Below, in pieces: positions 8,149 to 16,905 of a stretch of DNA of 64,000 bases. The translations under genes and the position numbers were made by a program. The notes beneath the pieces are model-generated. The model was not told where the DNA came from. It saw only the letters and a program-made list of their open reading frames with translations, and ran no database searches. Origin of the DNA: Streptomyces sp. CB01201 (GTDB lineage: Bacteria; Actinomycetota; Actinomycetes; Streptomycetales; Streptomycetaceae); assembly GCF_002803085.1 (NCBI RefSeq), contig NZ_NNBJ01000001.1, positions 248,001 to 312,000 of the forward strand, in the 5' to 3' direction. How positions within the stretch are numbered: position 1 is the stretch's first letter; every line of letters starts with the position of its first letter.

Positions 8149-9012
8149 TCAGATGTCTTCTGCGGTACCGCCGTTGTCGGCGCCGTTGTCCGCGCCTTCG
8201 CCCGCCACCACGAGGTCCCGCAGGTGCTCGGACATCTGCGCGCGAGACCCCTGGGAGAGGCCGGCGTCCGTCACCAGGGAGTCGACCTGGTCGAGCGAGG
8301 CGAACGAACTCAGCCCCACCGTGCCCCACTTGGTGTGGTCCGCGATCACCACGACCCGCCGCGCGGACTGCACGAACCGCCGATTGGTCTCCGCCTCCGC
8401 GAGGTTGGGCGTGGAGAGCCCGGCCTCCACCGAGATGCCGTGCACCCCGATGAACAGCACGTCGAAGTGGAGCGAACGGATCGCCGCGTCCGCGACCGGC
8501 CCCACCAGGGTGTCGGAGAGCGTGCGCACCCCGCCCGTGAGGACCACGGTCGCCGCCCCCGGGCGCGGCGACGCCGCCGCCGAGGCGCGCTGGGCGGCGT
8601 GGAACACATCGGCGACCTGCACCGAGTTGGTCACCACCGTCAGCTCCGGAACGTCCACCAGACGCTGGGCCAGCGCGTACGCCGTCGTGCCGCCGGCCAG
8701 GGCGATGGCACTGCCGGGCACGGCCATCCTGGCCGCCTCCCGCGCGATGTCCTGCTTGGCGCTCAGCTCAAGCGTCGACTTCGCCTCGAAGCCGGGCTCG
8801 TGCGCCGTGGCCTCCGCGACCGGCACCGCCCCGCCGTGCACCTTCTCGATCACGCCCTGGCGCGCCAGCGCGTCCAGATCCCGGCGGACCGTCATGTCCG
8901 AGACGTTGAGCCTCCGGGTGAGCTCGTTGACCCGGACCCCGCCACGCCGTCTGACCTCATCGAGGATCAGCGCGCGACGCTGCTCCGCGAGCAGATTCTG
9001 GTGGTCGCTCAC
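8149..9012 (-). CDS. DeoR/GlpR-family transcriptional regulator
   Basis: This 287-residue protein has the standard layout. The N-terminal HTH (about 8-60) includes VSDMTVRRDLDALARQGV and the family signature VHGGAV. The C-terminal DeoRC sugar-phosphate sensor includes GGTTAYALAQRL and the conserved LSTPNLAEAETNR region. Members respond to phosphorylated sugars. I chose the GTG at 9012 because it gives the usual family start (SDHQNLLAEQRR); an ATG at 9060 would add 16 atypical residues. It is divergent from the membrane hydrolase gene. The target regulon is not evident nearby. Confidence 0.85.
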   Translation of the reverse strand: MSDHQNLLAEQRRALILDEVRRRGGVRVNELTRRLNVSDMTVRRDLDALARQGVIEKVHGGAVPVAEATAHEPGFEAKSTLELSAKQDIAREAARMAVPGSAIALAGGTTAYALAQRLVDVPELTVVTNSVQVADVFHAAQRASAAASPRPGAATVVLTGGVRTLSDTLVGPVADAAIRSLHFDVLFIGVHGISVEAGLSTPNLAEAETNRRFVQSARRVVVIADHTKWGTVGLSSFASLDQVDSLVTDAGLSQGSRAQMSEHLRDLVVAGEGADNGADNGGTAEDI

Positions 9013-9199
9013 TGCCGGGCCGGCCCCTTCCACATCGTCGAACACACTTGCCGGGCACATCCGCACCCCCGGTCTACGGACACCCATCCTGTCACGGGGA
9101 GATTCGGTGAGAGCACTGCACCAAGACGTCCCGATCCGAGATCCTGATGTCCCGTGCCACCCGCGCCGCCGTCCCGCCCCACGAGAGCGAGCCGCAGAA

Positions 9200-11551
9200 G
9201 TGTCCCGTGCCACCGCCGCCGCCCCCTCCGGCGCCGCCGCCGTCGAAAGCGCCGGACCGGCCCTCGAACTGCTGGTCCACGGCGTCGGCGGCACCACGCC
9301 GGAGGCGATGCTCGGCGACCCGCGCACCGTGCGCGTCACCGGCGACGACACGGCCGCGATCCACCGCTGTGCCGGCGATGTCGACGCCGAGGCGCACCCC
9401 GAGCGCTACCGCGACCGCCCGGTGCCGGAGGCGTACGTCTGGTGCAACCTCACCTCCGGCAACAGCGCCCGCGCCCTGTGGCTGCTCCTGCTGCCCTTCA
9501 TGGTGATCAACCTGGCGCACTGGATGCGGCCGCCCGCCGAGGAACCGCGCTGGGCGATCCGGCTGTACGGCGTGCTCGTGCGGCTCGTCGCGCTGAGCCT
9601 CACCGTGCTGCTCGTGGCCGCCGCCTGCGAGGTCGCGCTCGACCTCACCGCCTGGCAGTGCGCGGGCACGGCCGCCTGTTCGCGCTCCTGGTACTGGCTG
9701 GGCTTCACCTCCGTGGCCCACCACGGCTGGTGGGCCCAGCCGGGGCGCCGACTGGCCCTCGCCGCGCTCGCGCCGACCGCCCTGACCGTGCTGCTCTGGT
9801 ACCTCTCCAACCGGACCTGGAGCGCCTACGAGTCCCAGCAGCCGCTCAACGCCGACCCCGCCGGGGACGCCACCGAGGCCGTGCGGCCCGCCTTCAGCCG
9901 GCCCGGATTCTGGTACGGCAGGCGCCTGGTGGCCCGGCTGCGCGCCGCCCACACCGCCGCCGGGTTCCTGACCACCGCCGCGGCGGTCACCGCGGCCGCC
10001 GCCCGCTACGACCGCGCCTCCACCAGCGCCGTGTTCGCGACGCTCGGCCTCCTCGTCGAGGCGGCGCTCGCCGTCGCGGGCCTGGTCGTGGTGTGGGTGG
10101 TGTGCCGTCGCGGACGGACCGAGACCCATCTCGACGAGCGCCTCGACCGGGCCGTCACCGCCTGGCTGCCCCTGTTCTCCCTCGCCCTGCTCGCGCTCGC
10201 CGTGCTGTACGCGGCCTGGAACCGCGCCGACTGGACCTCGTCCGGCACCCTGCCCGGCGACCGGGCCTTCGGCTTCCTCACCTTCGCCCAGGGGATGCTC
10301 GTGGTGGCGCTCGCCGCCGTCGCCTGGCATCTGCGCCGCCGGGCTCCCGGCGAGCGCACCGCCCTACGGGGGCTCGGCGGCCCCGCCGTGGCCATGCTCG
10401 CCTGCGCGCTCGGCGGGGTGATGACCGGTGGCGTCGCCCAGCGCGTCGCCGACTGGGTGGACCGCGGCGCGACCCCCGGCATGGACCCCTCGTCCCCCAA
10501 CGGGCCGCCCCCGCTGCTGACTTGGCAGGCCTCGGTGATCCCGGCCCTGATCGCCGTGCTGATCCCAGTGATGCTGTACTTCGCCGTACGCACCTGGCGC
10601 ACCGCACGCGCGGACGCGCCCCGCGTCATCGCGGACTACCCCACCGAGCGGCCCGACACCGGCCGCACCCGCCGCATCGCAGCCGCCCGCGCCATGGCCC
10701 GGCTCACCGACCGGGCCCCGCTCCTCCTCGGTATCGTCGCCGGAGCCTCGCTGCTGCTCGGCGCCGCGGCCCTCGCGGGCGCCTGGTGGGCCGGCCAGGT
10801 ACCGGCCAGGGCGGCCGACGCGGCGCCCACCCCGGTCGCCTTCGGTGCGGACGCAGCGCAGTCGCTCGGGTCCTGGTGCACGGGCTTCGGCTTCCTGCTG
10901 TTCGTCACCTGGGGCAGGCGCGCCTACAAGGACGCGGCGGCCCGCCGCACCGTCGGCATCCTGTGGGACGTCGGCACCTTCTGGCCGCGCGCCGCCCACC
11001 CCTTCGCGCCCCCGTGCTACGCCGAGCGCGCCGTGCCCGACCTGGCCTGGCGGATGAACACCTGGACCGGACGGACCGGCGGCCGCCTGGTGATCTCCGG
11101 GCACTCGCAGGGCAGCGTGCTCGCCACGGCCGCCGTGTGGCAACTGCCCGCCGGCACCCGGCGCCGGGTCGCCCTGCTCACCTACGGCTGCCCCGTGGAG
11201 CGACTGTACGGACGCTGGTTCCCGGCGTACTTCGGTCCCGCGCAGCTGGCGGCGCTGCACCAGGAGGTGCACTGCTGGCGCAACCTGTGGCGGGCCACCG
11301 ACCCCATCGGAGGCCCGGTCCGGGTGATCGGCGACGTCGACAGGGGCCCGCTCCTGGACCCGGTCGCCTACGGCCGGACCGACCTGCACCCGCTGCCCGC
11401 ACCGATCCTGGGCCACTCCGACTACCAGGCCGATCCCGCCTTCGCCCGGGAACGCGCGCTATTGCTGGTCGAGTTGGCGCACGGAGTGCCCAACCAGCGT
11501 GCCGATCAGGGCAGTTCGAATCAGGGCAGTTCGGGAAGATCGTCCGGGTAG
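9200..11551 (+). CDS. polytopic membrane protein with split alpha/beta-hydrolase motifs
   Basis: This 783-residue protein starts at a GTG. Near the N-terminus (about residues 25-40) is LELLVHGVGGTTPE, which looks like the first strand and oxyanion region of an alpha/beta hydrolase. About 10 hydrophobic helices follow (roughly 90-570). The nucleophile elbow GHSQGS comes at about residue 633 and a possible catalytic histidine in GHSDYQADP near 738. The hydrolase core therefore seems to be interrupted by a membrane module. The function is unknown; a membrane lipase or esterase is the simplest reading. Its 3' end overlaps the convergent beta-helix/AAA gene by 31 bp. Confidence 0.75.
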   Translation: MSRATAAAPSGAAAVESAGPALELLVHGVGGTTPEAMLGDPRTVRVTGDDTAAIHRCAGDVDAEAHPERYRDRPVPEAYVWCNLTSGNSARALWLLLLPFMVINLAHWMRPPAEEPRWAIRLYGVLVRLVALSLTVLLVAAACEVALDLTAWQCAGTAACSRSWYWLGFTSVAHHGWWAQPGRRLALAALAPTALTVLLWYLSNRTWSAYESQQPLNADPAGDATEAVRPAFSRPGFWYGRRLVARLRAAHTAAGFLTTAAAVTAAAARYDRASTSAVFATLGLLVEAALAVAGLVVVWVVCRRGRTETHLDERLDRAVTAWLPLFSLALLALAVLYAAWNRADWTSSGTLPGDRAFGFLTFAQGMLVVALAAVAWHLRRRAPGERTALRGLGGPAVAMLACALGGVMTGGVAQRVADWVDRGATPGMDPSSPNGPPPLLTWQASVIPALIAVLIPVMLYFAVRTWRTARADAPRVIADYPTERPDTGRTRRIAAARAMARLTDRAPLLLGIVAGASLLLGAAALAGAWWAGQVPARAADAAPTPVAFGADAAQSLGSWCTGFGFLLFVTWGRRAYKDAAARRTVGILWDVGTFWPRAAHPFAPPCYAERAVPDLAWRMNTWTGRTGGRLVISGHSQGSVLATAAVWQLPAGTRRRVALLTYGCPVERLYGRWFPAYFGPAQLAALHQEVHCWRNLWRATDPIGGPVRVIGDVDRGPLLDPVAYGRTDLHPLPAPILGHSDYQADPAFARERALLLVELAHGVPNQRADQGSSNQGSSGRSSG

Positions 11552-13923
11552 AGGAGGGTCAGATCGTCGGTGCTGGCGTCGGCCAGCTGGGCGACCCGGC
11601 CCGCATGGCGCTCCACCATCGACTCGAAGGTCTGCCGCGCGGTGCGCCCGTTGCCGAACGCGGCACCCCGGGGGAGGGCCGTGAAGTACTTCACCAGGCT
11701 CTCCGCGGTGCCCGTACCCAGCCGGTACTCGTGCTCGTCGGCCTGCTGCTCCACGATGCGCAGCAGCTCGTCGGCGGAGTAGTCCGAGAACCTGATGGTC
11801 CGTGAGAAACGCGACGCCACACCGGGGTTGACGCTCAGGAAGCGCTCCATCTCCGCCGTGTACCCGGCGACGATGACCACCACCGCCTCCCGGTGGTCCT
11901 CCATCAGCTTCACCAGCGTGTCGATGGCCTCCCGGCCGAAGTCACGCCCCGAGTCCTCCGGGGAGAGCGCGTACGCCTCGTCGATGAACAGCACACCGCC
12001 GCGCGCCCGGTCGAAGGCCTCCTGCGTGCGGATCGCGGTCGAGCCGATGTGCTCGCCGACCAGGTCGACGCGGGACACCTCCACGAGGTGCCCGCGCTCC
12101 AGGACGCCGAGGGAGGCCAGGATCTCTCCGTACAGGCGGGCCACCGTGGTCTTGCCGGTGCCGGGGGAGCCGGTGAAGACCAGATGGCGGCGGGCCGAGG
12201 CGGCCTTGAGGCCGGCCTGCTGCCGCTTGCGGCCGACCTCGATCATGTCGGTGAGCGCCCGCACCTCGCGTTTGACGCTCTCCAGGCCCACCAGGGTGTC
12301 CAGTTCGCCGAGGACCGCGCCGGAGTCGCGTGCGGGCTCGGCCGCGGGCTGCGGCGGTGCCGCCTCCACGGCCCGCTGGTCGGGCACGGCGGAGAGCAGG
12401 CCCATGGTCTGCGTCGCGCTCTGCACGGCGGGCGGCTCGGGCACGCCCGCGGTCGCACCGCTCTCGTCACTGGTGCAGTCCTCGACCACCGCGCCGTCCT
12501 CGGAGAACTCGTAGCCCCGGCGCGCGCAGCGCTCGGTGCGGCAGCGCGTCAGCGTCGTACGGCAGCCGTCGATGACGTGGAAGCCGAAGCCGCCGCTGCC
12601 CGTCACGCGGCAGGCGTGGAAGGTGCCCCGGCCCTCGGCGGAGACGTAGAAACCGGCCTCGGCCGGTGAGGTGACCGTGACGCGCTCGATGCGCGGGTCG
12701 GCGCCCTTGGTCACGATGACGCCGGTCTGGGCGCCGTCGATGGTGCAGCCCGCGAGTGTGCCCCCGCTGCCGTGGTCGCGGAACCAGGCGCCGGTGGCGG
12801 CCTCCCTGATCCGGCAGTCGTCGAGCTGCGCGGTCGCGCCGTCGCTCACCGACACCGCCGTGTTGCGCACCTGGGTGAGGTCGCTGTCCACGACGTCGGC
12901 GCGCGAACCCCGGTCGAGCACGAAGATCGCATCGGGTACGTCATGGACGCGGCAGCCCTCCAGGACCGCCGTCGCCCCGTCGCTGACCCAGACCGCCGGA
13001 TAGTCGCCCGTACTGTCGTGGATCTCGCACTGGTTGGCGTCCACCCGGGTGCCCGGGTCCCACACCGACAGGCCGTTGCGGCCGAAGCGGCGGACCTTGG
13101 TGCGGGTCAGGGTGAGGACCGAGCGGGAGCGCAGGTCGACCGCGTTCTCGGGGATGTCGTGGATGTCGCAGTCGGCGAGCGTGAGCACCGCGTCCGTGTC
13201 GAGGGTGATGCCGTCGGCGGAGGTGCGGTGCACCGTGCAGTCGGTGAGGTGGGCCGCGGCGCGCGAGGCGATCAGGACGCCGGCGCCCTTGATCTCGTAC
13301 ACCTCGCAGCCGAGCGCCTCCAGGCCGCTGCCCTCGCCGCTGACCGTGAGACCGGCGCCACTGGAGTGGTGCACCCGGCAGCGCTCCAGGCGGGGGTGGC
13401 CGGCGCTGTGCACGGAGACCCCGGACTGCCCGGCCGCGACGACCTCGCACTCCTCGAACACCCCGCCCGCGCCATCGAAGACGCCGATGCCGACGCCGCC
13501 CGGGTTGTCCACCGTGCAGCGCCGCACCGTGGGCCGGGCCCCGCCGCGGACCTCGATGCCCACCGCGGAGCGGGTCACCACGCGCAGATCGACCAGCTCG
13601 GGCGCGCCGTCCTCCACCAGGAGCGCGGGCGCCGCCGCGTCCTGGCCCTCCAGATACAGGTCTCGTACGGTCGCCGAGGCCCGCACGGTCAGGGCCACCC
13701 CGTCGACGGGGGCGATCCGGACCGAGCCGACGGCGCCCTCGGGGCCGCGCAGCGTCACCGAGCGGCGCAGCACCAGGTTCTCCCGGTAGGTGCCGGGGGC
13801 GATGGTCAGGACGTCGCCGTCGCCCGCGGCCTCCAGGGCCGCGGCCAAGGAGGCGTACTCACCCGTGCGGCGGCGCCACCTCGACGTGCCGGTGTGCGTC
13901 ACCTGGACCGTGCCCTGAGCCAT
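11521..13923 (-). CDS. right-handed beta-helix protein fused to CbbX/SpoVK-type AAA+ ATPase
   Basis: This 800-residue protein has two distinct halves. Residues about 20-480 are parallel beta-helix repeats of about 22-24 residues (recurring DC-x-I/V-H/R and 'GVGIGV'-like turns), starting with a pectate-lyase-like opening YASLAAALEAAGDGDVLTIAPGTY. After an Ala/Pro linker (about 490-530) comes an AAA+ domain with Walker A GSPGTGKTT (about 587), Walker B VLFIDEAYAL (about 644), a sensor region and GNGRTARQTFE near the end. The AAA part resembles CbbX, SpoVK and EccA ATPases. No signal peptide is visible, so it should be cytoplasmic. The target is unknown. Confidence 0.85.
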   Translation of the reverse strand: MAQGTVQVTHTGTSRWRRRTGEYASLAAALEAAGDGDVLTIAPGTYRENLVLRRSVTLRGPEGAVGSVRIAPVDGVALTVRASATVRDLYLEGQDAAAPALLVEDGAPELVDLRVVTRSAVGIEVRGGARPTVRRCTVDNPGGVGIGVFDGAGGVFEECEVVAAGQSGVSVHSAGHPRLERCRVHHSSGAGLTVSGEGSGLEALGCEVYEIKGAGVLIASRAAAHLTDCTVHRTSADGITLDTDAVLTLADCDIHDIPENAVDLRSRSVLTLTRTKVRRFGRNGLSVWDPGTRVDANQCEIHDSTGDYPAVWVSDGATAVLEGCRVHDVPDAIFVLDRGSRADVVDSDLTQVRNTAVSVSDGATAQLDDCRIREAATGAWFRDHGSGGTLAGCTIDGAQTGVIVTKGADPRIERVTVTSPAEAGFYVSAEGRGTFHACRVTGSGGFGFHVIDGCRTTLTRCRTERCARRGYEFSEDGAVVEDCTSDESGATAGVPEPPAVQSATQTMGLLSAVPDQRAVEAAPPQPAAEPARDSGAVLGELDTLVGLESVKREVRALTDMIEVGRKRQQAGLKAASARRHLVFTGSPGTGKTTVARLYGEILASLGVLERGHLVEVSRVDLVGEHIGSTAIRTQEAFDRARGGVLFIDEAYALSPEDSGRDFGREAIDTLVKLMEDHREAVVVIVAGYTAEMERFLSVNPGVASRFSRTIRFSDYSADELLRIVEQQADEHEYRLGTGTAESLVKYFTALPRGAAFGNGRTARQTFESMVERHAGRVAQLADASTDDLTLLYPDDLPELP

Positions 13924-14036
13924 TGTGCTGCCGTGCCCCCACCTCGTGCGTGCGTCCTCGCGCACACCTCGGCCGTGGCCTCGTATGTGCGGCTGATGGT
14001 CCACCGTAGCGCGCGCGGGCCCGGTGAGTTGACCGG

Positions 14037-14720
14037 TCAGCTGCCTGCGCCGGTCCGGCCCCAGTCCGGACCGTACCGGGCCCACGCGCGGTCCAGTCGC
14101 TCGTACCGCCGACGTATCAGGCGCCATACGATCAACCGCCGTGTCCCCTCGATGAGTCCGGCGGCCATCGCGGCCGCGCAGATCCCCGAGAACACCGCGT
14201 GCGTCGCCGCCGCGCCCGTCGTCATCGGGTGGGGCACCGGGCTGCCGTGGTCGTCGGTCCACAGCCGGAAGGTGGCGCCGGGCGCGGGAGCCTTCAGCGA
14301 TGTGCCCAGGGTGCCGCTGTGTGAACTGCCGTCGTGCGCCGTCCAGTTGGCTATGACCTTGGTGCGGGTGACGCGGCCCATCGAGCCGTCCGGCTGGGCC
14401 GGCCCCGTCTGCCGCTCGGCGCGGGCCACCACGACGGCCGCCGTGACATGCCGGTGCCGCCGCTGCTCGGCGAGGGCCTGGCGCAGCGAGGCGTCGGTGA
14501 GCGAACCGCACAGGGCCCCCACCGCCGGCACGGCGAGCGCCATGACGACCAGCGTCACCAGCGCCAGCCAGGCCTCCGCCAGGTCCGTCCGGCGGCGCAG
14601 CGGATTGTGCCGCCAGCGCCACACTCCCGACATCGCTCGCACGGGCCACGCACCCCCTTCCGCCTCCGGGCCGCCCCGGGGCGGGGCGGCGAGCGCGGGT
14701 GACGCGAACAGGGACCTCAT
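14037..14720 (-). CDS. Rv1733c-family membrane protein
   Basis: The N-terminal half contains VWRWRHNPLRRRTDLAEAW, the hallmark of the Rv1733c family. One transmembrane helix follows it directly (about LVTLVVMALAVPAVGAL) and a second comes near the C-terminus (THAVFSGICAAAMAAGLIEG). Between them lies an extracytoplasmic domain (VIANWTAHDGSS, PGATFRLWTDDHGSPV). The start is uncertain: ATG at 14720 is listed, but ATG at 14633 would begin right at the conserved motif, and a TTG lies at 14741. No clear ribosome binding site decides the matter. The function of the family is unknown. Confidence 0.75.
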   Translation of the reverse strand: MRSLFASPALAAPPRGGPEAEGGAWPVRAMSGVWRWRHNPLRRRTDLAEAWLALVTLVVMALAVPAVGALCGSLTDASLRQALAEQRRHRHVTAAVVVARAERQTGPAQPDGSMGRVTRTKVIANWTAHDGSSHSGTLGTSLKAPAPGATFRLWTDDHGSPVPHPMTTGAAATHAVFSGICAAAMAAGLIEGTRRLIVWRLIRRRYERLDRAWARYGPDWGRTGAGS

Positions 14721-14780
14721 CCACCCGGCTCGACTGTTCAACGCATGCGCTACCCACAGGAGTTCCCGCGTGGCGCAGAG

Positions 14781-15614
14781 CTATGCGAGGACCTTCATCG
14801 CGTCCCCCACGCGGATGGTGCCGGTGTTCTCCGGGATCACCAGGACGCCGAACGCCAGCGAGCCGCCGATCCTGCGGTGCCGGGCCAGCGTGCGCAGGGG
14901 CTCCTTGCCGCGCACCGCGGTGGCCTGGTCGGTGGTGGTGATGACACAGCGGCCGCAGGGCTTCGCGAGGCGGAAGGAGACGTCGCCGATCACGATCCGC
15001 GACCAGCTGTCCTCCGCCCACGCCTCGGTCCCGTCGAGCACCACGTTGGGCCGGAACCGGTTCATCGGCAGGGGGCCCTCATGGGGGCGGTCGCCCTGAT
15101 CTATCAGGGAGTTGAGCGCGTCGAGCGACGCACGGGTGGCGATCTGGAGCGGAAAGCCGTCGGCGAAGCTGACCGTCTCGCCGTTCGGCGCGTACTGGGG
15201 GTTGATCGTTCTGCGGGACGCCGGGTCGTCGAGGTGCGTCAGGCGCACGTCGGCGCCCAGAAGGTCGCTGAACCAGGCATGGGCCGCGTCGGCGGCGGCC
15301 ACCGCCTCGAACTTGGTGCCGAACAGGGTGACGCTCGTGGTGGCCAGTGGCTCCGGCGGCTCGACGGCCAGATCGGCGCGGCCGGGCGCCGACAGGCGCA
15401 CGCCGCCGCCCGGCAGTGTGGCGGCACTGCTCAGGGCGAGCTCGGGCCGCTCGCGTTGCGTGACGGCCGTGCCGTCCGTGTCCACCAGCATCCAGCGTCG
15501 GTCCCCGGCGAGCCCCCATGGCTCGACCACCGCTTGTGCTGCGTCGTATCCCCCGACCGACTTGACGGGATGGACGCGTATCCCGTGGACGACAGCGGAA
15601 AGGCCGTTGTTCAT
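14781..15614 (-). CDS. MOSC-domain protein with N-terminal beta-barrel
   Basis: This 277-residue protein starts MNNGLSAVVHGIRVHPVKS, the typical opening of the MOSC N-terminal beta-barrel. The MOSC domain follows (about 125-277) with MNRFRPNVVLDG and the cysteine-containing KPCGRCVITTTDQ. In mARC and YcbX relatives this cysteine coordinates molybdenum. These enzymes reduce N-hydroxylated compounds; a redox partner is not fused here. The ATG at 15614 gives the full domain. It forms a minus-strand run with the Rv1733c and DUF6643 genes but with no overlap. Confidence 0.87.
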   Translation of the reverse strand: MNNGLSAVVHGIRVHPVKSVGGYDAAQAVVEPWGLAGDRRWMLVDTDGTAVTQRERPELALSSAATLPGGGVRLSAPGRADLAVEPPEPLATTSVTLFGTKFEAVAAADAAHAWFSDLLGADVRLTHLDDPASRRTINPQYAPNGETVSFADGFPLQIATRASLDALNSLIDQGDRPHEGPLPMNRFRPNVVLDGTEAWAEDSWSRIVIGDVSFRLAKPCGRCVITTTDQATAVRGKEPLRTLARHRRIGGSLAFGVLVIPENTGTIRVGDAMKVLA

Positions 15615-15672
15615 GTAGACATCCTGCCAGCCGCCCCGGACGGATGCCCGGGCGGCCGGTCCCCACCGTCGA

Positions 15673-16125
15673 TCAGTACCCGGTGCCCTGGTACGGCCGG
15701 TTGTACGGGTCCTCGTACGGCGTGGGCGCCGGCCGGGGCGCGGCGGGCCGCATGGCCTCGTACCCGGTTCCCATCGGGCGCTGCGGCATCGCCTGCTGGC
15801 CCTGGTAGCCGCGCGGGGCCGAGGGCTGCTGGGGGATGTACGGGGCGGGCGCGTGCTGGAGCGGCACGGGCTGGGGGGCCGGCTGCTGGTATCCGTACGA
15901 CGAGGCGTAGGACGGGCTCGGCTGCGAGGGGGCGGCCGGCAGTGCGGGCAGCGCCGACGGGAGGGCCGGCAGATAGTTGCTGCCGGTGTCATAGAGGGAG
16001 GGCACTCGGATCGGGGCGATCTGAGGCGTGCCCCGCTCTGCGACGAGGGAGTCGTAGATGGGGGTGTCCGGGAAGGACGGCGCGGAGTAGTAACCGCCGC
16101 CATAGGTGGAGCGGGGGGAGGTCAT
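15673..16125 (-). CDS. DUF6643 family protein, Pro/Gln/Tyr-rich
   Basis: This 150-residue protein starts MTSPRSTYGGGYYS and contains FPDTPIYDSLVAERGTPQIAPI, which I recognise as the conserved front part of a Streptomyces-specific family (DUF6643). The remainder is low complexity, rich in Pro, Gln, Ala and Tyr, and probably disordered. No signal peptide or transmembrane helix is visible. The gene has a clean GGGGGGAGGTC ribosome binding site region before the ATG at 16125. The function is unknown. Confidence 0.8.
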   Translation of the reverse strand: MTSPRSTYGGGYYSAPSFPDTPIYDSLVAERGTPQIAPIRVPSLYDTGSNYLPALPSALPALPAAPSQPSPSYASSYGYQQPAPQPVPLQHAPAPYIPQQPSAPRGYQGQQAMPQRPMGTGYEAMRPAAPRPAPTPYEDPYNRPYQGTGY

Positions 16126-16191
16126 GGCACATAAGTTAAGCCCACGATGTGGCCGTTGGGGAGTCCCAATCCCGGTGTCATCCCATTTGCT

Positions 16192-16204
16192 CTGGTTTAA
16201 CCAG
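16192..16204. promoter_or_regulatory. 13-bp palindrome upstream of DUF6643 gene
   Basis: CTGGTT-T-AACCAG is perfectly symmetric around one central base and lies 67 bp before the DUF6643 start. It sits in locally AT-rich sequence and could be a regulator site. No matching regulator is evident. Confidence 0.35.
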
Positions 16205-16574
16205 TCTGACCTGCTGAAACGCCGCAGATGAACTCTTGGTCCCCGAGGGTTCCGCGAGGGCTCTTCGTTTGACGCGAAGCGACGGAGGGTCAACCAAGGG
16301 TGACAGTCGCGGGTTGCTCGCCGCCCGGCCCGCCCGGCCGTGCGCGCCGCGACTCGGCCGGGCGGCCGGCCCTGGACATGTCCGATGGGGCAATTCACCT
16401 TTCAGGCGGCTGTGGTTGGGGCGATGCAAACGATTGACTGCCCGTCAGGTCCGGCCCTGCGAGCGTTCCGCCGGGAACCTCGGAGTGGCCCCTGACGCCG
16501 CCGGGGTCGGGTCATCGGCTTCCTTTCATATCGCCAAGTGCTTTTCGACCGGCTCGGCGGCAGCGTTCTTATTC

Positions 16575-16634
16575 ATGACGGAAGGATTGATGACGGAAGG
16601 ATTCGCGACGAGAGGATTCGCGACGGGAGGCCGG
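16575..16634. repeat. four tandem 15-bp repeats
   Basis: Units at 16575-16589, 16590-16604, 16605-16619 and 16620-16634 share the pattern RYGACGRRAGGATTS; the first two differ in one base and the last is degenerate at its end. The array lies about 270 bp upstream of the TerD gene. The period of 15 is a multiple of three, but neither strand reads as a real protein here. Confidence 0.65.
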
Positions 16635-16905
16635 CCGCCGAGCGGGGCGCATGGCGGAAATGAGTTCCCAAGGCCCTCTGCTGCGCGGAAGTTGGCAATC
16701 TGCACTGCTCCGCGTGCGGGTGATGCCGGGAACGGGCGATTCCCGCGCCCCGTGCCCAAGACGTGCCGGCCGCGCGTCACCCCATCCGCCCCGGGGGCGA
16801 CAACGACGGCCCGGCCCCCGGCGGGGGTAGGTGCCCGGCGGTCGATCGCGCGTTAGGTTGGCGGGCAGAAACGTGCGGGCACCGCCGGGAGCGATGGGGG
16901 AGAGC

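Larger units (their letters stand above)
16126..16905. other. 780-bp non-coding region between divergent genes
   Basis: I find no credible gene here. Open reading frames crossing it lack ribosome binding sites and protein-like composition. The region holds the promoters of the DUF6643 and TerD genes, a 13-bp palindrome (16192-16204) and a 4-copy 15-bp tandem repeat (16575-16634), both listed separately. It is less GC-rich than its surroundings around 16120-16290 and 16505-16620, as expected for regulatory DNA. A small RNA is possible but I cannot show one. Confidence 0.5.

Noticed and set aside
9154..11805. 883-codon plus-strand frame overlapping the membrane hydrolase gene
   Set aside because: Its sequence is Arg/Pro-rich out-of-frame translation; the other frame has membrane helices and a GHSQGS motif.
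13924..15021. N-terminal extension of the beta-helix/AAA protein to 1,166 residues
   Set aside because: The extension would run through the Rv1733c and MOSC genes; the protein-like sequence begins at ATG 13923.
16236..16856. 206-codon frame covering the 15-bp repeats (MTEGL/MTEGF/ATRGF units)
   Set aside because: The peptide repeats merely reflect the DNA repeats; the rest is not protein-like and there is no ribosome binding site.
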